A stretch of DNA of 64,000 bases from Luzula sylvatica (Eukaryota > Streptophyta > Magnoliopsida > Poales > Juncaceae). Of this stretch, positions 10,250 through 22,794 are shown piece after piece (position 1 is the stretch's first letter; each line of letters begins with the position of its first letter). Where the stretch lies: positions 64,088,366 to 64,152,365 of the forward strand of contig OX326958.1 in the NCBI GenBank assembly GCA_946800325.1, given 5' to 3'. Position numbers and translations under genes: made by a program. The notes under the pieces are model-generated. The model saw only the letters and a program-made list of their open reading frames with translations, searched no databases and was not told the DNA's origin.

Positions 10250-12280
10250 GGTTGGAGGAGGTCTGAGATAGCTCAATAGGCCTTGGCGTCACACCAATTT
10301 GCTGAAAATGACTGAATTCAATCTGATTTGGTACCAGAGTTTGGCATGAAAATAAATCAGGAGGTTCAACCACTACTCTTGAGTCCTTCACCCTTCTAGA
10401 CTACACACTAAGCCAGAAATCCTATAAACAATCCCTCTTTTGACTGGTGATGACCGATCTCTATATGAAATGGTAAGTTGAGATTCGAAATTGAGTTTCT
10501 AGCTATCTCAGATCAAACCAAGTATGGAAGAAGTGTTCTTTAGGCTTAAGGAAGGAAATATATGCTTTACAATGGAACCAAAACTCTCTCCGATGCAATC
10601 TCCCGATTGTGAACCAAAACCGTGGCTTTTATAGACAAAATTTATGCTTCCTGGACCAAATTCACCCAATTAAACTCCACATACACCTCCACGATGTCCC
10701 CACGATCATTTCTCATGGAATTTGGTGGACTCAAGAGGGAGCTAGGTCTTCTCCAGTACTTTCACTGTACGAGATTTCAATGAATAGATTTAGTTCAATT
10801 TAGTACAGCAGACTCCCAATGGAGATGTGCAGTAAAAAATAACTGGAGAATAAGAACGAGGCCGTTGGAGCCGTTGCCTCCTGAAAGGTGTGAGCTGATC
10901 ATGATTATATGTGCATTCTTCTCTGTGGTCTTTCGTGTAAAGAGTAAGAATTTTGGAGAGTGATGGGTCACTGCGGGAGTCACGTGATTTTTAATGCCTA
11001 GAGTCGCTGAGCTCTTCTTCTGTGGTTGTATCTGTGTAGCCATTCGTGCAATAATCCATAAAAGAATAAGTTTTGGGATTTTTGTGTGGGCTGCATAGTT
11101 TCTGGGCCACTGAAGATCAAGAGAACAATAATTCTGATGGGTAATTAACGGGTCATTTGGGATTTGATGTGGGATGTTTTGAGTAGGCTTTGATGTAACG
11201 AGTCACTTGGGTGTTGGACCCACTTCCTCTCTCTACTTTCTCTCTCTTCATTCCTCTCTCATTCTTTGTCCAATAAATTAATGTGAATATGCCATTTTGA
11301 TCTGGAGAATGAGGGGAATCCAGATCTGGTCTTGGTTTTGCTTGATTTGAAGTAAAAAAATTGTGTCTTCATGTGGGACCCACAAGTGGGTCCCACTTTC
11401 TCTCTCTTCACTTCTCTCTCTTATCCCTTCTCTGAATATTATGATAAAATATATCAAATTCATCAGAAAAGAGAGAGGAATGCAGTCGTCATCTCCAAAT
11501 TGCTAAATTCCCATTTTTAGCCCTGCAATAACATAAATTCAAGTACTTAAGAAATTTTCCATAATATTTAAAATGAAAAATTGTACTTGTCCCCTCAAAT
11601 ATCCCCTCAATGTATTGATGTGTTGGCAATATATAATAAATGCATTAAATTGTAAATTAGGTGGCAACTGTATTTATTAGGTGGTAAACCACATTGATTA
11701 GGTGGTAAACCAAATTATTAAATAAAAAATTGTTTTTTTAATATTTTTATTATATTTAATTTAACACATGATAACTTATATTTATTTGAACAAATTTTTA
11801 TTATTTTATTTTCAATACTTTTTTTAAAAAAATATTTTCATTTTCATTTTCTATTTTTTTGCGAAATTATTATTTTCATTTTCATTATTATATTTTTGTT
11901 TATGGTTTCATTCATGTAAACAAAGTTATAGATTTAAATTTAGTCCAATAACTTCTTTTCCAAATTTATAGATTTAAATTTCATTAATTATAGATGGTGG
12001 TAAACAAAGTTGTTAAAAAATATTAAATAAATTAATGATGTGTGAAACAACGACTCTTTTTTACCTTCTTTTCATATATAGGATGAAAAAAATTAAATAA
12101 TCATGGTTTACCACCATCATTAATACGTACGCCAACACATCAATCAATCTTGGAGATTTTAAGGGGGGCATGCATCACCACTCATTTAAAATTATGAACA
12201 ATTTATATGTTAACTAAGTGATTTAGTTTGCTAAAATTCCCTTTTTAACCCTTAAACCATGCTTAAAATAGCTCATATCA
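10250..12280 (-). repeat. Diverged Ty3/Gypsy 3' LTR (minus orientation)
   Basis: On the minus strand this begins TGATAT directly after a purine tract (AAGTGTGGGGGATTT, 12281-12295). Stretches match the LTR at 16078-18362, for example TATCTGTGTAGCC and the following TTGGGATTT and GAAGATCA blocks. A TATAAAAG box on the minus strand at about 10624-10634 matches the LTR promoter layout. A 609-bp Mutator-like insertion splits it. The left boundary is approximate because the U5 side is poorly conserved. Confidence 0.5.
11575..12183. mobile_element. Mutator-like non-autonomous element, copy 1 (609 bp)
   Basis: Perfect 9-bp target duplication ATTTAAAAT at 11566-11574 and 12184-12192, the length diagnostic of Mutator-like insertions. 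The left end reads GAAAAATTGTACTTGTCCCC and the right end, reverse complemented, GAGTGGTGATGCATGCCCCC; both arms then carry ATTGATGTGTTGGC and GGTGGTAAACCA-like blocks. No transposase. A second member is at 45045-46914. Confidence 0.8.
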
Positions 12281-13127
12281 AAATCCCCCACACTTAGCTT
12301 TTGTCGTCCTCGACAAAATTAGAACTTAAGAGAAAATATTTTAAGCACAAAAAATACAAGCTAGGTTTTGTTAAATTAGTATTCACACTACCTCTTAAAT
12401 TAGAATTTCACAAGAAATATTTATACTCTTTTAATCATATGTTATTTCAAGAGAAACAAAATATCAAACTTCTATAATGAGGATTATTGTCATTTTTTAA
12501 AATATTTATTAAGAAATGATTTTCACTCGAAAAAGGTAGTTGAACACCACATAATGAACGTAACACCACATAATTAAAAGGGAAAAAATCTTATAAAAGT
12601 ATTAATAGAACCATTTTCTTCATTTTTGCAAAAGTTGACCCTGAATGTAAGTAATTCACTTTAATAACCGCTCGGTACGTAAGTACTTGGGTCCTTCTTA
12701 AATCCAACCAAATTTCCTCAAATTTTGCTCAAAAATATTATTTTATATTTATATCCTTTTATTATTTTTTTCTTTTCTTTTCTTTTTCTCTTTTCTTTTT
12801 TTCTTTCTTTTTTTCTCTTTCTTTTTTTCTCTTTTTTCTTTTCTTTTCTTTTCATCTTTCTAAATTTTACTTCATTTTTTTGAAATATTTTTATATAAAA
12901 TATGAATTCACAATATTTCGAACCGATAATGAGTATGGTTCGCCCATGCCCGGCTTACTCCATTGCAAATTCTTTTTGAAAAATTGTGAGCGCAATAAAA
13001 TTTCGTTTGGTTGGGACTTAAGTCGCCATGAACGGTTAGGGCCCTTAAGTGTAAGTTGTCCAATTTTTAGACTAATGCAAAAACTACCAAAAATGGTTAA
13101 GTAAAACTTTTTATAATTTCTTAGTTA
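12281..13127 (-). mobile_element. Ty3/Gypsy 3' internal region with polypurine tract
   Basis: On the minus strand a purine-rich tract AAGTGTGGGGGATTT abuts the LTR start at 12280. The next 800 bp are related to 18363-19130, sharing CGGTACGTAAGTACTTGG and the AGGTTTTGTTAAA block. A Copia solo LTR interrupts it at 13133. A pyrimidine-rich run occupies about 12765-12860. No coding sequence. Confidence 0.5.
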
Positions 13128-13132
13128 AAAGT

Positions 13133-14171
13133 TGAAGGAAATACAGTTATAGATCAACTAGTAGATTGCGCACATAAGGATAGATTAACGTACGCGTTTA
13201 TCGAGACGATTGGATGCACAATAAGATTGTGCAAATTTGACAGAAATAACATAGTCCGTCATGACGGACTGGTTGGCCCGTCGTGACGGACCAATAGGTT
13301 AATCTGTCAGATTACACAGAAATATACACAGTCAGTCACGACGGACATGTTGGTCAGTCATAACGGACCAAAGGGAATTTTGTGTACCAATCTGTGAGTA
13401 TGAGTTATGACTGACTGTATGTCAGTCATGACGGACTGTGAGGTCAGTCATGACGGACTGTATAGTCAGTCATGACAGACGAAGAGTAAATGTTGTTTCT
13501 AGTAACCGTGACTAGTGCGTCATGACGCACCGTTCTGTGCGTCATGACGGACCGTGATCCAAATTCCAGATTAACAGTTTTCTTTGTACTCATAAATTCC
13601 TCATTAATTATGGTGTTAATATAAGATCAATTGTTGATCTTCTCTCTTTCTCTGAGCCAACCAGATTATTTTCTAGGGTTTATGTATACTTGTGAGACAA
13701 GTAAAATAGTGAGAAGAACACCATAAGAGATTGGTTGATCATGCAAGTTCACGGCAATTTTAGGGGAATCACGCGTAACCGAAAGACGTTAGCTCGAGGT
13801 GGATACGAGTAGAGGAGTTTCACCTGAAATCCTCTATTGTGATCAAGCTATAGCAAGATGGATGACGAACCGGATACGATCCGGTTGTATACGACAAATC
13901 GGAGCTCAATCGAAGGTGTCGAATCGCACGGGAATGGGACGCGCGTGTTAATGAAGATTGGAGCAGCGAAAAGGCAGCAACTACGCGTTCAACCTGTCAC
14001 TGTGATCAATTTCACGTGGTATGAATCTATGTATATAATCGTTATATTCATAGGTAGTTGCATGTAGTTTAGGATTCGTACTCTCGGTCGTCGACATGGT
14101 CCTCGGGATCGGGTCGGACCGGGCCCCTTAATGCGCTGCGCGGGGCTCGGTTGTGACGTCGATACACAACA
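13133..14171 (+). mobile_element. Copia solo LTR with TCATGA palindrome array
   Basis: Starts TGAAGGAAATACAGTT, the start shared with the LTR at 48985, and ends ATACACAACA. The perfect 5-bp duplication AAAGT flanks it (13128-13132 and 14172-14176). No primer-binding site or internal sequence follows, so it is a solo LTR of 1039 bp. The second half resembles the Copia LTRs at 48985-50049 and 56014-57106 (ACCCGTCACTGTGATCAATTTCACG-type block). About 120 bp into the LTR lies an array of CGTCATGACG-centred palindromes. Confidence 0.85.
13254..13553. repeat. Palindrome array GTCNGTCATGACGGAC in solo LTR
   Basis: About ten degenerate 16-bp dyads, such as GTCCGTCATGACGGAC and GTGCGTCATGACGCAC, mostly in pairs 15-25 bp apart. 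Each contains inverted CGTCA/TGACG half-sites, the core recognised by plant TGA-type bZIP factors. Regulatory use is an inference. Confidence 0.75.
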
Positions 14172-14176
14172 AAAGT

Positions 14177-14570
14177 GGGTTGTTATTCAAGAATGATGTG
14201 CCTCATAAATCACAATAAAAATCATTAAAATCAATATTTTTTATACAACTCTTATTAAAGACGGGGTGGAATCCCAAATTAGTCTCGTAAAAGACCGTTT
14301 ATTGCTCTCTTTAATATTCATTTGAAAAGAAGAGTATTCTTTAAGTGGATGGTGAAAATTCTTTTTAAGAAGATGTGTGATTGTTTAGACTTGATCGTGG
14401 AGAAAAACCGTTTTTTGACAAGTATTTTAAGTGATTAAAAATCGAGGACAATCACGAGAAATAAAATACGATATACACAATGGTGGTAGAATTTTTTAAT
14501 TTTTCAAAATTTTCTTAAAAAAAAAACAACAAAGAAAAAGCGACTATATACAAATGAAATTCCAATATTA

Positions 14571-14601
<31 letters not shown>

Positions 14602-14699
14602 ACACACACACTTATTTCCAAGCTTGTCTCAAGCGAAAAAATACGAAAAGATTGTAGAATAAATTAGAAAAAGTGTAAAGGAAAGATAAAACCTGGATT
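14177..14699 (-). mobile_element. Ty3/Gypsy internal spacer, non-coding
   Basis: Continuation of the Gypsy 3' internal region on the far side of the solo LTR. It contains a C-run followed by (CA)n at 14571-14611 and no ORF. Confidence 0.4.
14571..14611. repeat. Poly-C plus (CA)n microsatellite
   Basis: About 17 consecutive C followed by about 12 AC repeats. Confidence 0.95.
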
Positions 14700-14899
14700 T
14701 GATGCGCGTGGGTTGCCTCCCAACAAATATGCCGTAAAAACCCTCCCCACACTTAGAGAAATAGCTCGTCCTCGAGCGAAAAAGATTCATTCTAATAAAA
14801 ATAAAGGAGAGCGATGGAGAAATACGACCTTTTGAAGCGTGGGTTGCCTCCCCGCAAGCGCCCTTCGTTTAACGTCGTTGAGCTCGACGTTTTCCAAGG
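14700..14899 (-). mobile_element. Gypsy post-ORF signature with GGGAGGCAACCC
   Basis: Two minus-strand copies of GGGAGGCAACCCACGC (near 14711 and 14846), separated by a purine tract AAGTGTGGGGAGGG. This motif commonly follows the coding part of Athila/Tat-type Gypsy elements. Confidence 0.55.
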
Positions 14900-15967
14900 T
14901 TATCCCGCCTCGAAGTGGAATGAATCGTCATTGTGACTTGCAGCTTTTCGACTTTCTTGGAGCGTTCTTTTAGAGATAGAGAGAAGAAGCGTGCTCGTTT
15001 TGTTGACTATGCGTGGAATTTCATTTTGAGCACTTGTCGAGATTATCGTAAAAATCCGTGTTCTTTTTTCTCGATCTTTCACGAATGAAGTTGTGCTTGG
15101 CACTTGTTGAATAGGCGTGGCAATCGGTGCGAGCGTTTCGAATGTGTTCGGCCTTTTCGATTTAACTACAAAAAAAAGATCATTTCTTTCATGAGAAGTA
15201 TCGATGTTCTTAATCATTGAATTGGATATGAAATTAAATGGAATTGATTCACCTTGGAGAATTGGAGAGACTTTTTCTTCTTCATGTCCGTCCTTTATTT
15301 GAATTTTCGTGTCAAGATCTTGATTCGCCAATTCTTCATTTTCTTCTTTGACCTTGATTATCACCACGGTTTTATCGTCATCTTCTTTGATTGGCGCTTC
15401 GACTTCTTCTTCAAGTTTCTCCACAATTACATCTTCAAATTCGATTTTTGCTTCACATGTAAATTCCTCATCGCATTTCCCCACACTTAATTCTTCGATC
15501 TCTTCAGAATTGCCGATGGCATAATCGCGCATTTCTTCATCATCGTTTAGAAAAGAGCTCGGAAAAGATTCACACTCGTTTGTTGGATCGTGAGATTCGT
15601 GTTGATGAGATGTAAATTCCATCATCTCGACTTCTTCTTTCAAGTGGTCGAGGTCCAAACGAAGTATCCATTCTATGTACTCCATTTCGCTTGTATTCCA
15701 AGGTAATAGCTCGTAAAATTTGTCGACTTTTGGTCGAAGTCTTTTTGTCACGCCGTCTATTTTGAATAATTCATCACATACGAGTTCCATCATTTTCATT
15801 TGCATTTTTTTGTTATCGTATACTAATGGTAACATTTCGAAGAGTTGTTCAACAATGGACTTGTGGTAAAGGATCTTTTGGTGAAATGAGAGATTTTGGT
15901 ATGAATATATGTTTGAAGAAGTTTCGGATTGCTATTGTAGCATCATCGTTTGTTCTCGAGAATCCAT
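14900..15967 (-). pseudogene. Ty3/Gypsy gag-position ORF with one in-frame stop
   Basis: An ATG at 15967-15965 opens a frame that runs 355 codons to a stop at 14900. It is broken once, by TAG at 15934-15932 (codon 12); the clean part from Met at 15835 is 311 aa. The ATG lies about 90 bp downstream of the tRNA-Asp-like primer site, where gag normally starts. The protein is acidic (Glu/Asp runs around the middle third) and contains LLPWNTSEMEYIEWILRLDL. No zinc knuckle, protease or polymerase motif was seen. Just after the stop, another frame encodes LNDVKRRALAGRQPT and the DNA motif GGGAGGCAACCC, a tail common after the last ORF of Athila/Tat-type elements. The element therefore seems to be a deletion derivative without pol. 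Confidence 0.6.
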
Positions 15968-16057
15968 TTTGATTGTACCTCGTAAAATAAGAGAAAAAGA
16001 AAGTGAATTAGAAAAAATTCAAGAATTTAAAGAGTTCGAAAATACTTCAACAAAATT

Positions 16058-16075
16058 TCCCCGACAGCGGCGTCA
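16058..16075 (-). other. Primer-binding site, tRNA-Asp type
   Basis: On the minus strand TGACGCCGCTGTCGGGGA lies two bases after the LTR end at 16078. It differs at two positions from TGGCGCCGTTGCCGGGGA, the tRNA-Asp-complementary site used by Athila/Tat-type Gypsy elements. It fixes the element's orientation. Confidence 0.75.
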
Positions 16076-16077
16076 TT

Positions 16078-18362
16078 TGATAACACGTAAAATAGGTCGT
16101 TTAAAATGTGTAATTTCAATCTTACGAGTTAATCAAAACAATTTATAACAAATACTAAGTATAATGCTAAGTATAGGTTCGTTCCAACGAAATTTGCGTA
16201 TAATCGAAATTGCAATTCAAGAATTATTTCTATTGGACCAGAGACTATAATATTTTGTCACAGTCAAGATCTAAACTTTATAAAGCTCTGGTAAAAATTT
16301 CACTTTCACACACACAATTTTCGAATTTATGAAATTTATAGATCACAAGGGTATTTTAGGCACTAATCAAATTCCAGAAAAATATATATCGCAAAACAAG
16401 ATCTCAAATTTGGCACAAAGATTCACAATTTAATAATAAGAGAGAGAACATAATAATTTCACAGGTTTGATATTTCAGTAAAGAGTAATGAGAGAATTAC
16501 AAATAGGTCCCTGGAAGATTACAGAATAGTCCATGCAGTTTTGAGATTGAGTAACAGATTTCAAAAATTCAGATCAAATAGGAAATTGCATAAAATTGAT
16601 TGATTCCAAATGTATGTTAAACTAGAGATTCAGATCTAAATAGTGATGACAAACAATGAATATTATCAGATGTAAAAATTCCTCAAACAGATCAAACAAA
16701 TCAGCACCAGAATTTGAGTATTTCACAAAGGAAAAATAGGAAAAATGCAAGAAAAAATCTACAAAAATTCCACAAACTATATTTCACAGTATATAACAAG
16801 TTCACAAAGAGATTTCAATCAGATCTAACAATTCCTAATTAAAATCCTAAACTAGAGAAAGAAAATACCGAAAAAGTGATGAAATGGAGTCCAAGATTGG
16901 ATCTTGGAGAGGTCCTCGAGCCTTCACGCCTTGAGAGGAGGTGAGAGGAGGAGGAAAACAACTTCGTATCCGGTTCGGAGAAGGTGGAGAGAGGAAAAGA
17001 TCCTCGGGGCGGCCTCGAAAACCGTGCGGAGACACGACTTCTCGGCAAAATGGTTCGACGACGAGCGAGAGGAGCTTGAGAGCTTCTTAACAATGGAGGG
17101 GAAGAGTCTAAGACCTTACCTTCCCCCTAGAATGGAGGGTTGACCAATGGGGACCAAGGGTCCAATTGAGAGAGGGGTTTGGGATGTCTTTTATAGGGGA
17201 AAAGAGGGGGAAATAATTCGAAAATTCCAGATCTGATGTTGCAACTTGCATGGGTAGGTAGATCAATTTGCAACGAATCCAACGATTCAAGTTTCATCCA
17301 ATTCAGACATAGGATGAGGGAGCAAACCCTAAAATACCCCTCAAGATATTTCCCACAGATCCATATTAATTCATTTTTATTCAGCAGAAAATAGCAGAAA
17401 TTCCTGCTCTTGGTCTCCGTTTCAGACGAGACTGGAGAGAGAGAGTAACCGATTACTTCTTTACATATGGAAATGGAGATCTGCGGTTATCAGGGAACTG
17501 GAGAAAGTGCACGAGAGCAAGGCTCCAAGATATTCAGTTTGAACCGCCTCATTCGATTCTTTGCAGCGAGGTTTGTATAACTCATCGTGTAATGCACAGA
17601 AGAGAGAGTTGTCAGTGCGCTGCAGCGTGGTTCACACGAGATTCTGTTCACAGCTGATCAAGATAGTTAGTTTGACTGGTCAGAGGCGAAGGGATTTGGT
17701 ATACTCTGGACAGTGTCGTCTTTGGTGTCGCGGGTCGGAGAGAGAGTAAAAATGACTTGCTGCTCTGGTAACACGCGTAATCAGAGAAAGCCAGATCTGG
17801 TGTAAGATTTTCCGTGCATCCTTTGTGTGTTGAGTCCAGAAGAGACTTGTAGTGGGTCACGACATGGTAGCACGGATTATGACTCGCATCGAATCCTGCA
17901 CTCCCGATCTTTGACTGGTCAAACAGATCCAGTATATCTGTGTGGCTGCATGTGTGGCGAATCATGTGAACAGAGGGATTTGGGTTATTTCACGTGCTGT
18001 ACGATTCTTGTTACCACAGAAGATCAGGAGAGGGTTTAATCATGTTAGGAACTGTGTTGTCTTTGGTGTAACGAATCATATTTGACCTGTCTGAATTAAA
18101 GGCTCGATTTCTCTCTCATGCTTCCATCAAATATCATCATACGATACATCAAATCGATCGGCACGACGAGACCGATCCATCTACAATCCTGGTTTTGCGA
18201 GATTCTGTACTTTTCATCTGAAATAAATAACACAAAAACACATCTTAAAGTATTTTATCTCAATATATTGGAATTATGAATATTTGATATACTTTAATCA
18301 TATTTATGTGTTTAAATTCTATATTTTGTGCATGTAAAAAGTGATGAAAAATCCCCTTATCA
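16078..18362 (-). repeat. Ty3/Gypsy 5' LTR, 2285 bp (minus orientation)
   Basis: Bounded by TGATAA at 16078 and TTATCA at 18362, a 6-bp inverted end with TG...CA. On its left is the tRNA-Asp-like primer site; on its right, unusually, a purine tract and 3' internal sequence. A minus-strand TATAAAAG box lies at about 17188-17197, followed by a GC-richer transcribed part (16860-17160). Several short ORFs there have no family resemblance and are treated as LTR sequence. Confidence 0.7.
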
Positions 18363-19130
18363 AATCTCCCCACACTTAAAACTTGTTTGTCCCCAAACAA
18401 GAATAAAATATAGAATTTTAAGATCAAAATGAGAAATGCATGTTTAGGTTTTGTTAAAAAGGTATTCATCGATTTTTAAAGTTCGATTTTCACAAGAAAA
18501 GATTTTTACTCTCATTTCATCATGTATGCCTTATATTGAAAGAATTTAATGAATCTTTTTAGAATCTATTTTCAAATGAAAGTTTCACAATTTCAAAAAA
18601 ATTTAGAGAAAAAAAATGGTCTCATGCGATAAAGGTGATTAAACACCACATTTTAAATCTTTTCACACCACAAATCACAAGGGTTATCATGAAAAAGCAT
18701 TAGTAAAACCTCTTGTTCAATTTTGCAAAAAATATTTCTTAAATGTAATTTGTCACTTTTAAATCGTTCGGTACGTAAGTACTTGGTTCATATTTGATTT
18801 CAACTAAATTTCCCCAAATTGCGCTCGATTAATTTTCCTTTTCTTTATTTTCTCTTTTTTTTTGTTTTGTTTTGTTTCGTGTTGCTTAAATGGTCTCCAT
18901 GTTGTTCTTTAGCCGACCAATGGTTACAGTTCGACCATGACCGCTTAATCAAACCCCATGGATCCACATGATCTTTAGCCGACCAATGGTTACGGTTCGA
19001 CCATGACTGCTTAATCAATCACATGGGCTTGACAATTTAAGCACCTAACCCATGACCCATAAAAAACCTTTTCGTACGACCATTGTTACGGTTCGACCAT
19101 ACCCGACTAGGAGGTTCAAGAATGGATATA
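18363..19130 (-). mobile_element. Second copy of Gypsy 3' internal region
   Basis: Purine tract on the minus strand (AAGTGTGGGGAGATT) directly abutting the LTR, followed by sequence related to 12281-13127 (shared CGGTACGTAAGTACTTGG). About 18900-19110 has three repeats of a CCGACCAATGGTTACGG-like unit. It implies another element copy, now truncated, upstream of the shared LTR. Confidence 0.5.
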
Positions 19131-19351
19131 TATCAAAGTGCCCTAACTCCATGTTTTTGGCCTAACTGCAAAAAATATTGAACCATCCGCATTAACGCAT
19201 TGTGATTTGTATGCACATGCATAATCTTCCTTTCTGGCATAACTCCTTTTTGATACCATAAATTGATATACATATCCTTCAAAGTGCATTCCTTACACAT
19301 GAAGTCTTACATTTTCTTTACAATTCTTTCCCAACATATGGTACAATATTT

Positions 19352-19773
19352 TCAAAATATGGTGATTTCCTCCAGATTTGTAACATCAACCGGCCACTTG
19401 TAACGTTTCTAATTAACGGAAAAACACACGTAAACAAAATAATACATTTTTTAAAAGTTATAAATTAAATTTCAAATAACTTACACGAAATTCATCCATA
19501 ACTCTAACTCGTGCTTTGGGGCACCATTTATCCCAATCAAACCATCCTTCGTTATTTTGGGCTAACATAATGTACATGTCATGATGTATGAATAACGATT
19601 CATCGCGTTTTTTTCTTCTCAAATAGCGAATGTCGTACATATGACACTCAATAACGGGTCTATCTTTGTGGGGAACCGGAGGAGATAAGACATGTCTTTT
19701 ATCAAAAAAATGTCTCTTTCAACTCAATATCCCACCAATCTTTTTTGGCAGGAGTAGAAGATGAAGAAGCCAT
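19352..19773 (-). pseudogene. Hypothetical two-exon gene with one frameshift
   Basis: The ATG at 19773 begins MASSSSTPAKKDWWDIELKE. One extra T in a T-run at about 19704-19710 breaks the frame. Skipping it, the frame continues through ECHMYDIRYLRRKKRDESLF and NEGWFDWDKWCPKARVRV to a GTAAGT donor (exon end 19485). An AG acceptor leads to 19408-19352, encoding KRYKWPVDVTNLEEITIF and a stop, in the same phase. The model is 114 aa. I do not recognise the family. It could be a fragment of a transposon-carried gene, since it lies next to Gypsy sequence. Confidence 0.35.
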
Positions 19774-19899
19774 TAATGAATAAATCTTGAAACAAGAAGA
19801 AGAGAAAGATGACCAAGAATGAGGTTTTGGTTTCTGAAAAAATACAAGCCAGAAGACATATATTAATAGGACTGAAAAAAGTAAAATCAAATACATTCC

Positions 19900-22790
19900 T
19901 TTGTAATAAAGACAGGAAAAGATGAAGGAAAAAGTTGAAGGGAATATATTCGTTTTTGATTTTTTATGACAGTGTAAGGTCTTGTCAAACTTTGTTTTTC
20001 AGAAATTTTTTTTTGATTCTCTTCTATATATTCAATGAATTCTGACACCTATAATATTAAAAAATTATTCATCTTTATCTCTACAATAAATATACTATAT
20101 ATAATATTTCCTGTTATACAACTACAACAACTATACTCACATAAAATATACTCAACATAAACTATTATCATCATTTACTTATCTATTAAATATAATAAAA
20201 ACAACAGAAAAAATAATACCCTGAATTTTGGCGAAATTACGAATTCCGCCCATTATAAAACACGATTAACTGCATGTGAACAGAATTAATCTTTAAATTA
20301 ATAATTCAAATTTGGCGGAGTTACGGATGCCGCCACTTTAGTTTTTGGTGGAATTTCAAACTCCGCCATTGTGTATTTTCGGAATTAACTTCAGCACTTG
20401 GATATTTTGGGAATAAAATTAAAAAATTTGTGTATATGTGGAAATTTGCCTATATAAAAATGTTCCTAATTCTTACTTCATATATTAATTTTTTTTTTGC
20501 CCCCGATGCTCTAATACGAGCAATCCACCAAAATACCAAAATATTTTTATGACAATTTCATGTCTGAATAGTTCACAAAAAAAAGTGTTAACTTGTAAGT
20601 ACTTTCCAATAACTTTAAAAGAAACATAAATTGAAAGAAATAGTTCCGTCATAGATTTCGGGTATGGTTTAATAGTTGTTGGAGAATGTTCCGATAAATC
20701 CACTAATGATCATTAATAGATGTTGGGAAAAAATAAAATAAACTGATTCAACTCTATTCTAAGAATGAGGTGGAAGAACGGAATATATGATTTTTTTTGT
20801 CTCCCTCTCTCTCTCTCGTCTTTGCCACTAAAAAATATTAATTTAATTTTTTTCAACCATTCTTTTATTATTTACTCTCCTGATCATTCTTGAAATAAAA
20901 TAGAATAATTTCTCTTCCACTCTTTTACTCTTCCGCTATTTTATATGTTGCCGAACAAATACCAAATAATGATTTTAATGATAATGTCTTAACGTGCGTG
21001 ACACACACGATCAACAATGACATTAAAAATAATATCACGATTATTATCGGAGAAATCATCCAAAAATCATGAATGAATTGGCCGAAATATCTTCTAACGA
21101 CTGTTAGACCATATCCGAACCGAATCCGTGCTTCGTAACACGTGTTATAGACTTGGATAATATCATGGAAAGATATATGTACGTTATACTTGCTAAATTT
21201 GTTTTATGTTGTGTATTTAGAATTGAGAATATAAATTAATGAAATTTATCTTTGAACACATAAAAATATGATAACAAATAGCATTATGGACGGGAAATAA
21301 ATGGCCTTTTCATTTATCAATGGATGTAAAAAAATAATATATATTTTTAATTTTTAGAAGAGTGTTCATGATATATATTTTTGTTTTTATAAGAGTATAT
21401 GCAATATTTTAAAATTTCGCAGGTATACGCATACAATTTGTCTTGTAAAATAATATCCGAATTAACCCATTATTTTTCCTAATTTATTTTATAAGAAAAG
21501 TTATATTTCAAGAATAATTTTGGAAATTAGGAAGCAATTTTGTAGGGTTACCTGGTATCAAATAATCAAACATTTATTCAAGGCACACTGACTTGTGGGA
21601 GCCCTTGGTAGTGATTAGTTATTTTACATAGATAATAATAGGGTTTTAACTCGGAATTGTTAAAGAAACACGGTGTAAGAGCTTACTAGAAACACCAGTC
21701 CACTTGTTTGTAATTTTTACCGGAACAATTAATAATAGTATGTATGTGAACTATTCGTTACAAAATATAATTTTTAATTCTTAATTCTTAATTAGATATT
21801 TTACATATGTTTTTAAGTTTTAATTCGAAAATATATATTTCTTATGGATTTTGTTATTTTATTTTCTTACTATAAAATATTGATATAGTAAAATTATCGT
21901 TAATGATATTATTGATATTTTATACTAGATTATGTAAACGAGTTGATGCGAAGTCTGATAATTGATATGTTTAATTTATATAATATTATTTGGCTACAAA
22001 TAAATATACCAAATGGAGTCTTACATGATCTTAATAAAATAAATAAAAAATCATTTTTTGATACTGAAATCACAGTAAAACAAACATATAAAAATAAATC
22101 ATTAAATCTCTCGTTTAATATAAAATATTTATTCATCAAGGACCATTTATTAGTTTTAAACAAATCATTACTATAAATTGTAATTCGTATGAAATACTCA
22201 AATCATTATTTTGTCATGATAATTTTGATAATTCACAATCCTCGTCATAACAATAAATTAGACATACATATAATCAAGCTCAAACATTGTAATAAATATA
22301 CATAAATAGAAAGAAATTATTTATTACCCAATATACAATGATAACACTATTTGCTAGTTGTCTTGCAATTAATGCAAAAACTAATAATTATAGTCCAATC
22401 ATGAATATAAGAAAAATTCATCATTAATACAACAATATGTGTATCTCTTACAAAAAAGTGAATAAAAGCATTTTTTGTTATATTTAATAAAATCTCAAAA
22501 TATAATTTAAATGTTGGCATTTTGTAGGTAATTATTTTTGTGTCATAAAAGAAAAATAATTGAGGGTCCACGGAGTACGGAATAGACCAAGTGCACGAAG
22601 AGAACACTAATAGCACAACAAACCCTAGGGTTAAATATTCCAATTCTCTCTTTTCTCCAATGTTCCTCTCTCCAGCGAAGACTTGCAAGAGGGCTCAATA
22701 ATCGCGCCCTCTCTCTCTCTCTCTGTCGTCTCCACTACTCAATCGCTCCTCTAAGTGGAGTTCTGATCGCTACAAGTCTCAGTGTATATT
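19900..22790. other. AT-rich spacer upstream of the importin gene
   Basis: No supported gene. At 20230-20390 there are several GGCGGAGTT/ACTCCGCC half-sites in both orientations, perhaps a degraded inverted-repeat element. CT repeats at about 22709-22724 lie in the likely 5' leader of the importin gene. Confidence 0.4.
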
Positions 22791-22794
22791 TTCA

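Noticed and set aside
13254..13553. CRISPR-like regular repeats
   Set aside because: Units are self-palindromic, degenerate, irregularly spaced and inside a plant solo LTR.
16839..17143. Arg/Ser/Pro-rich ORFs on both strands
   Set aside because: They lie in the transcribed part of the Gypsy LTR, overlap each other on opposite strands and have no family features.
21930..22176. Overlapping 77-aa ORFs on both strands
   Set aside because: AT-rich sequence with no motif; mutual antisense open frames are expected by chance.
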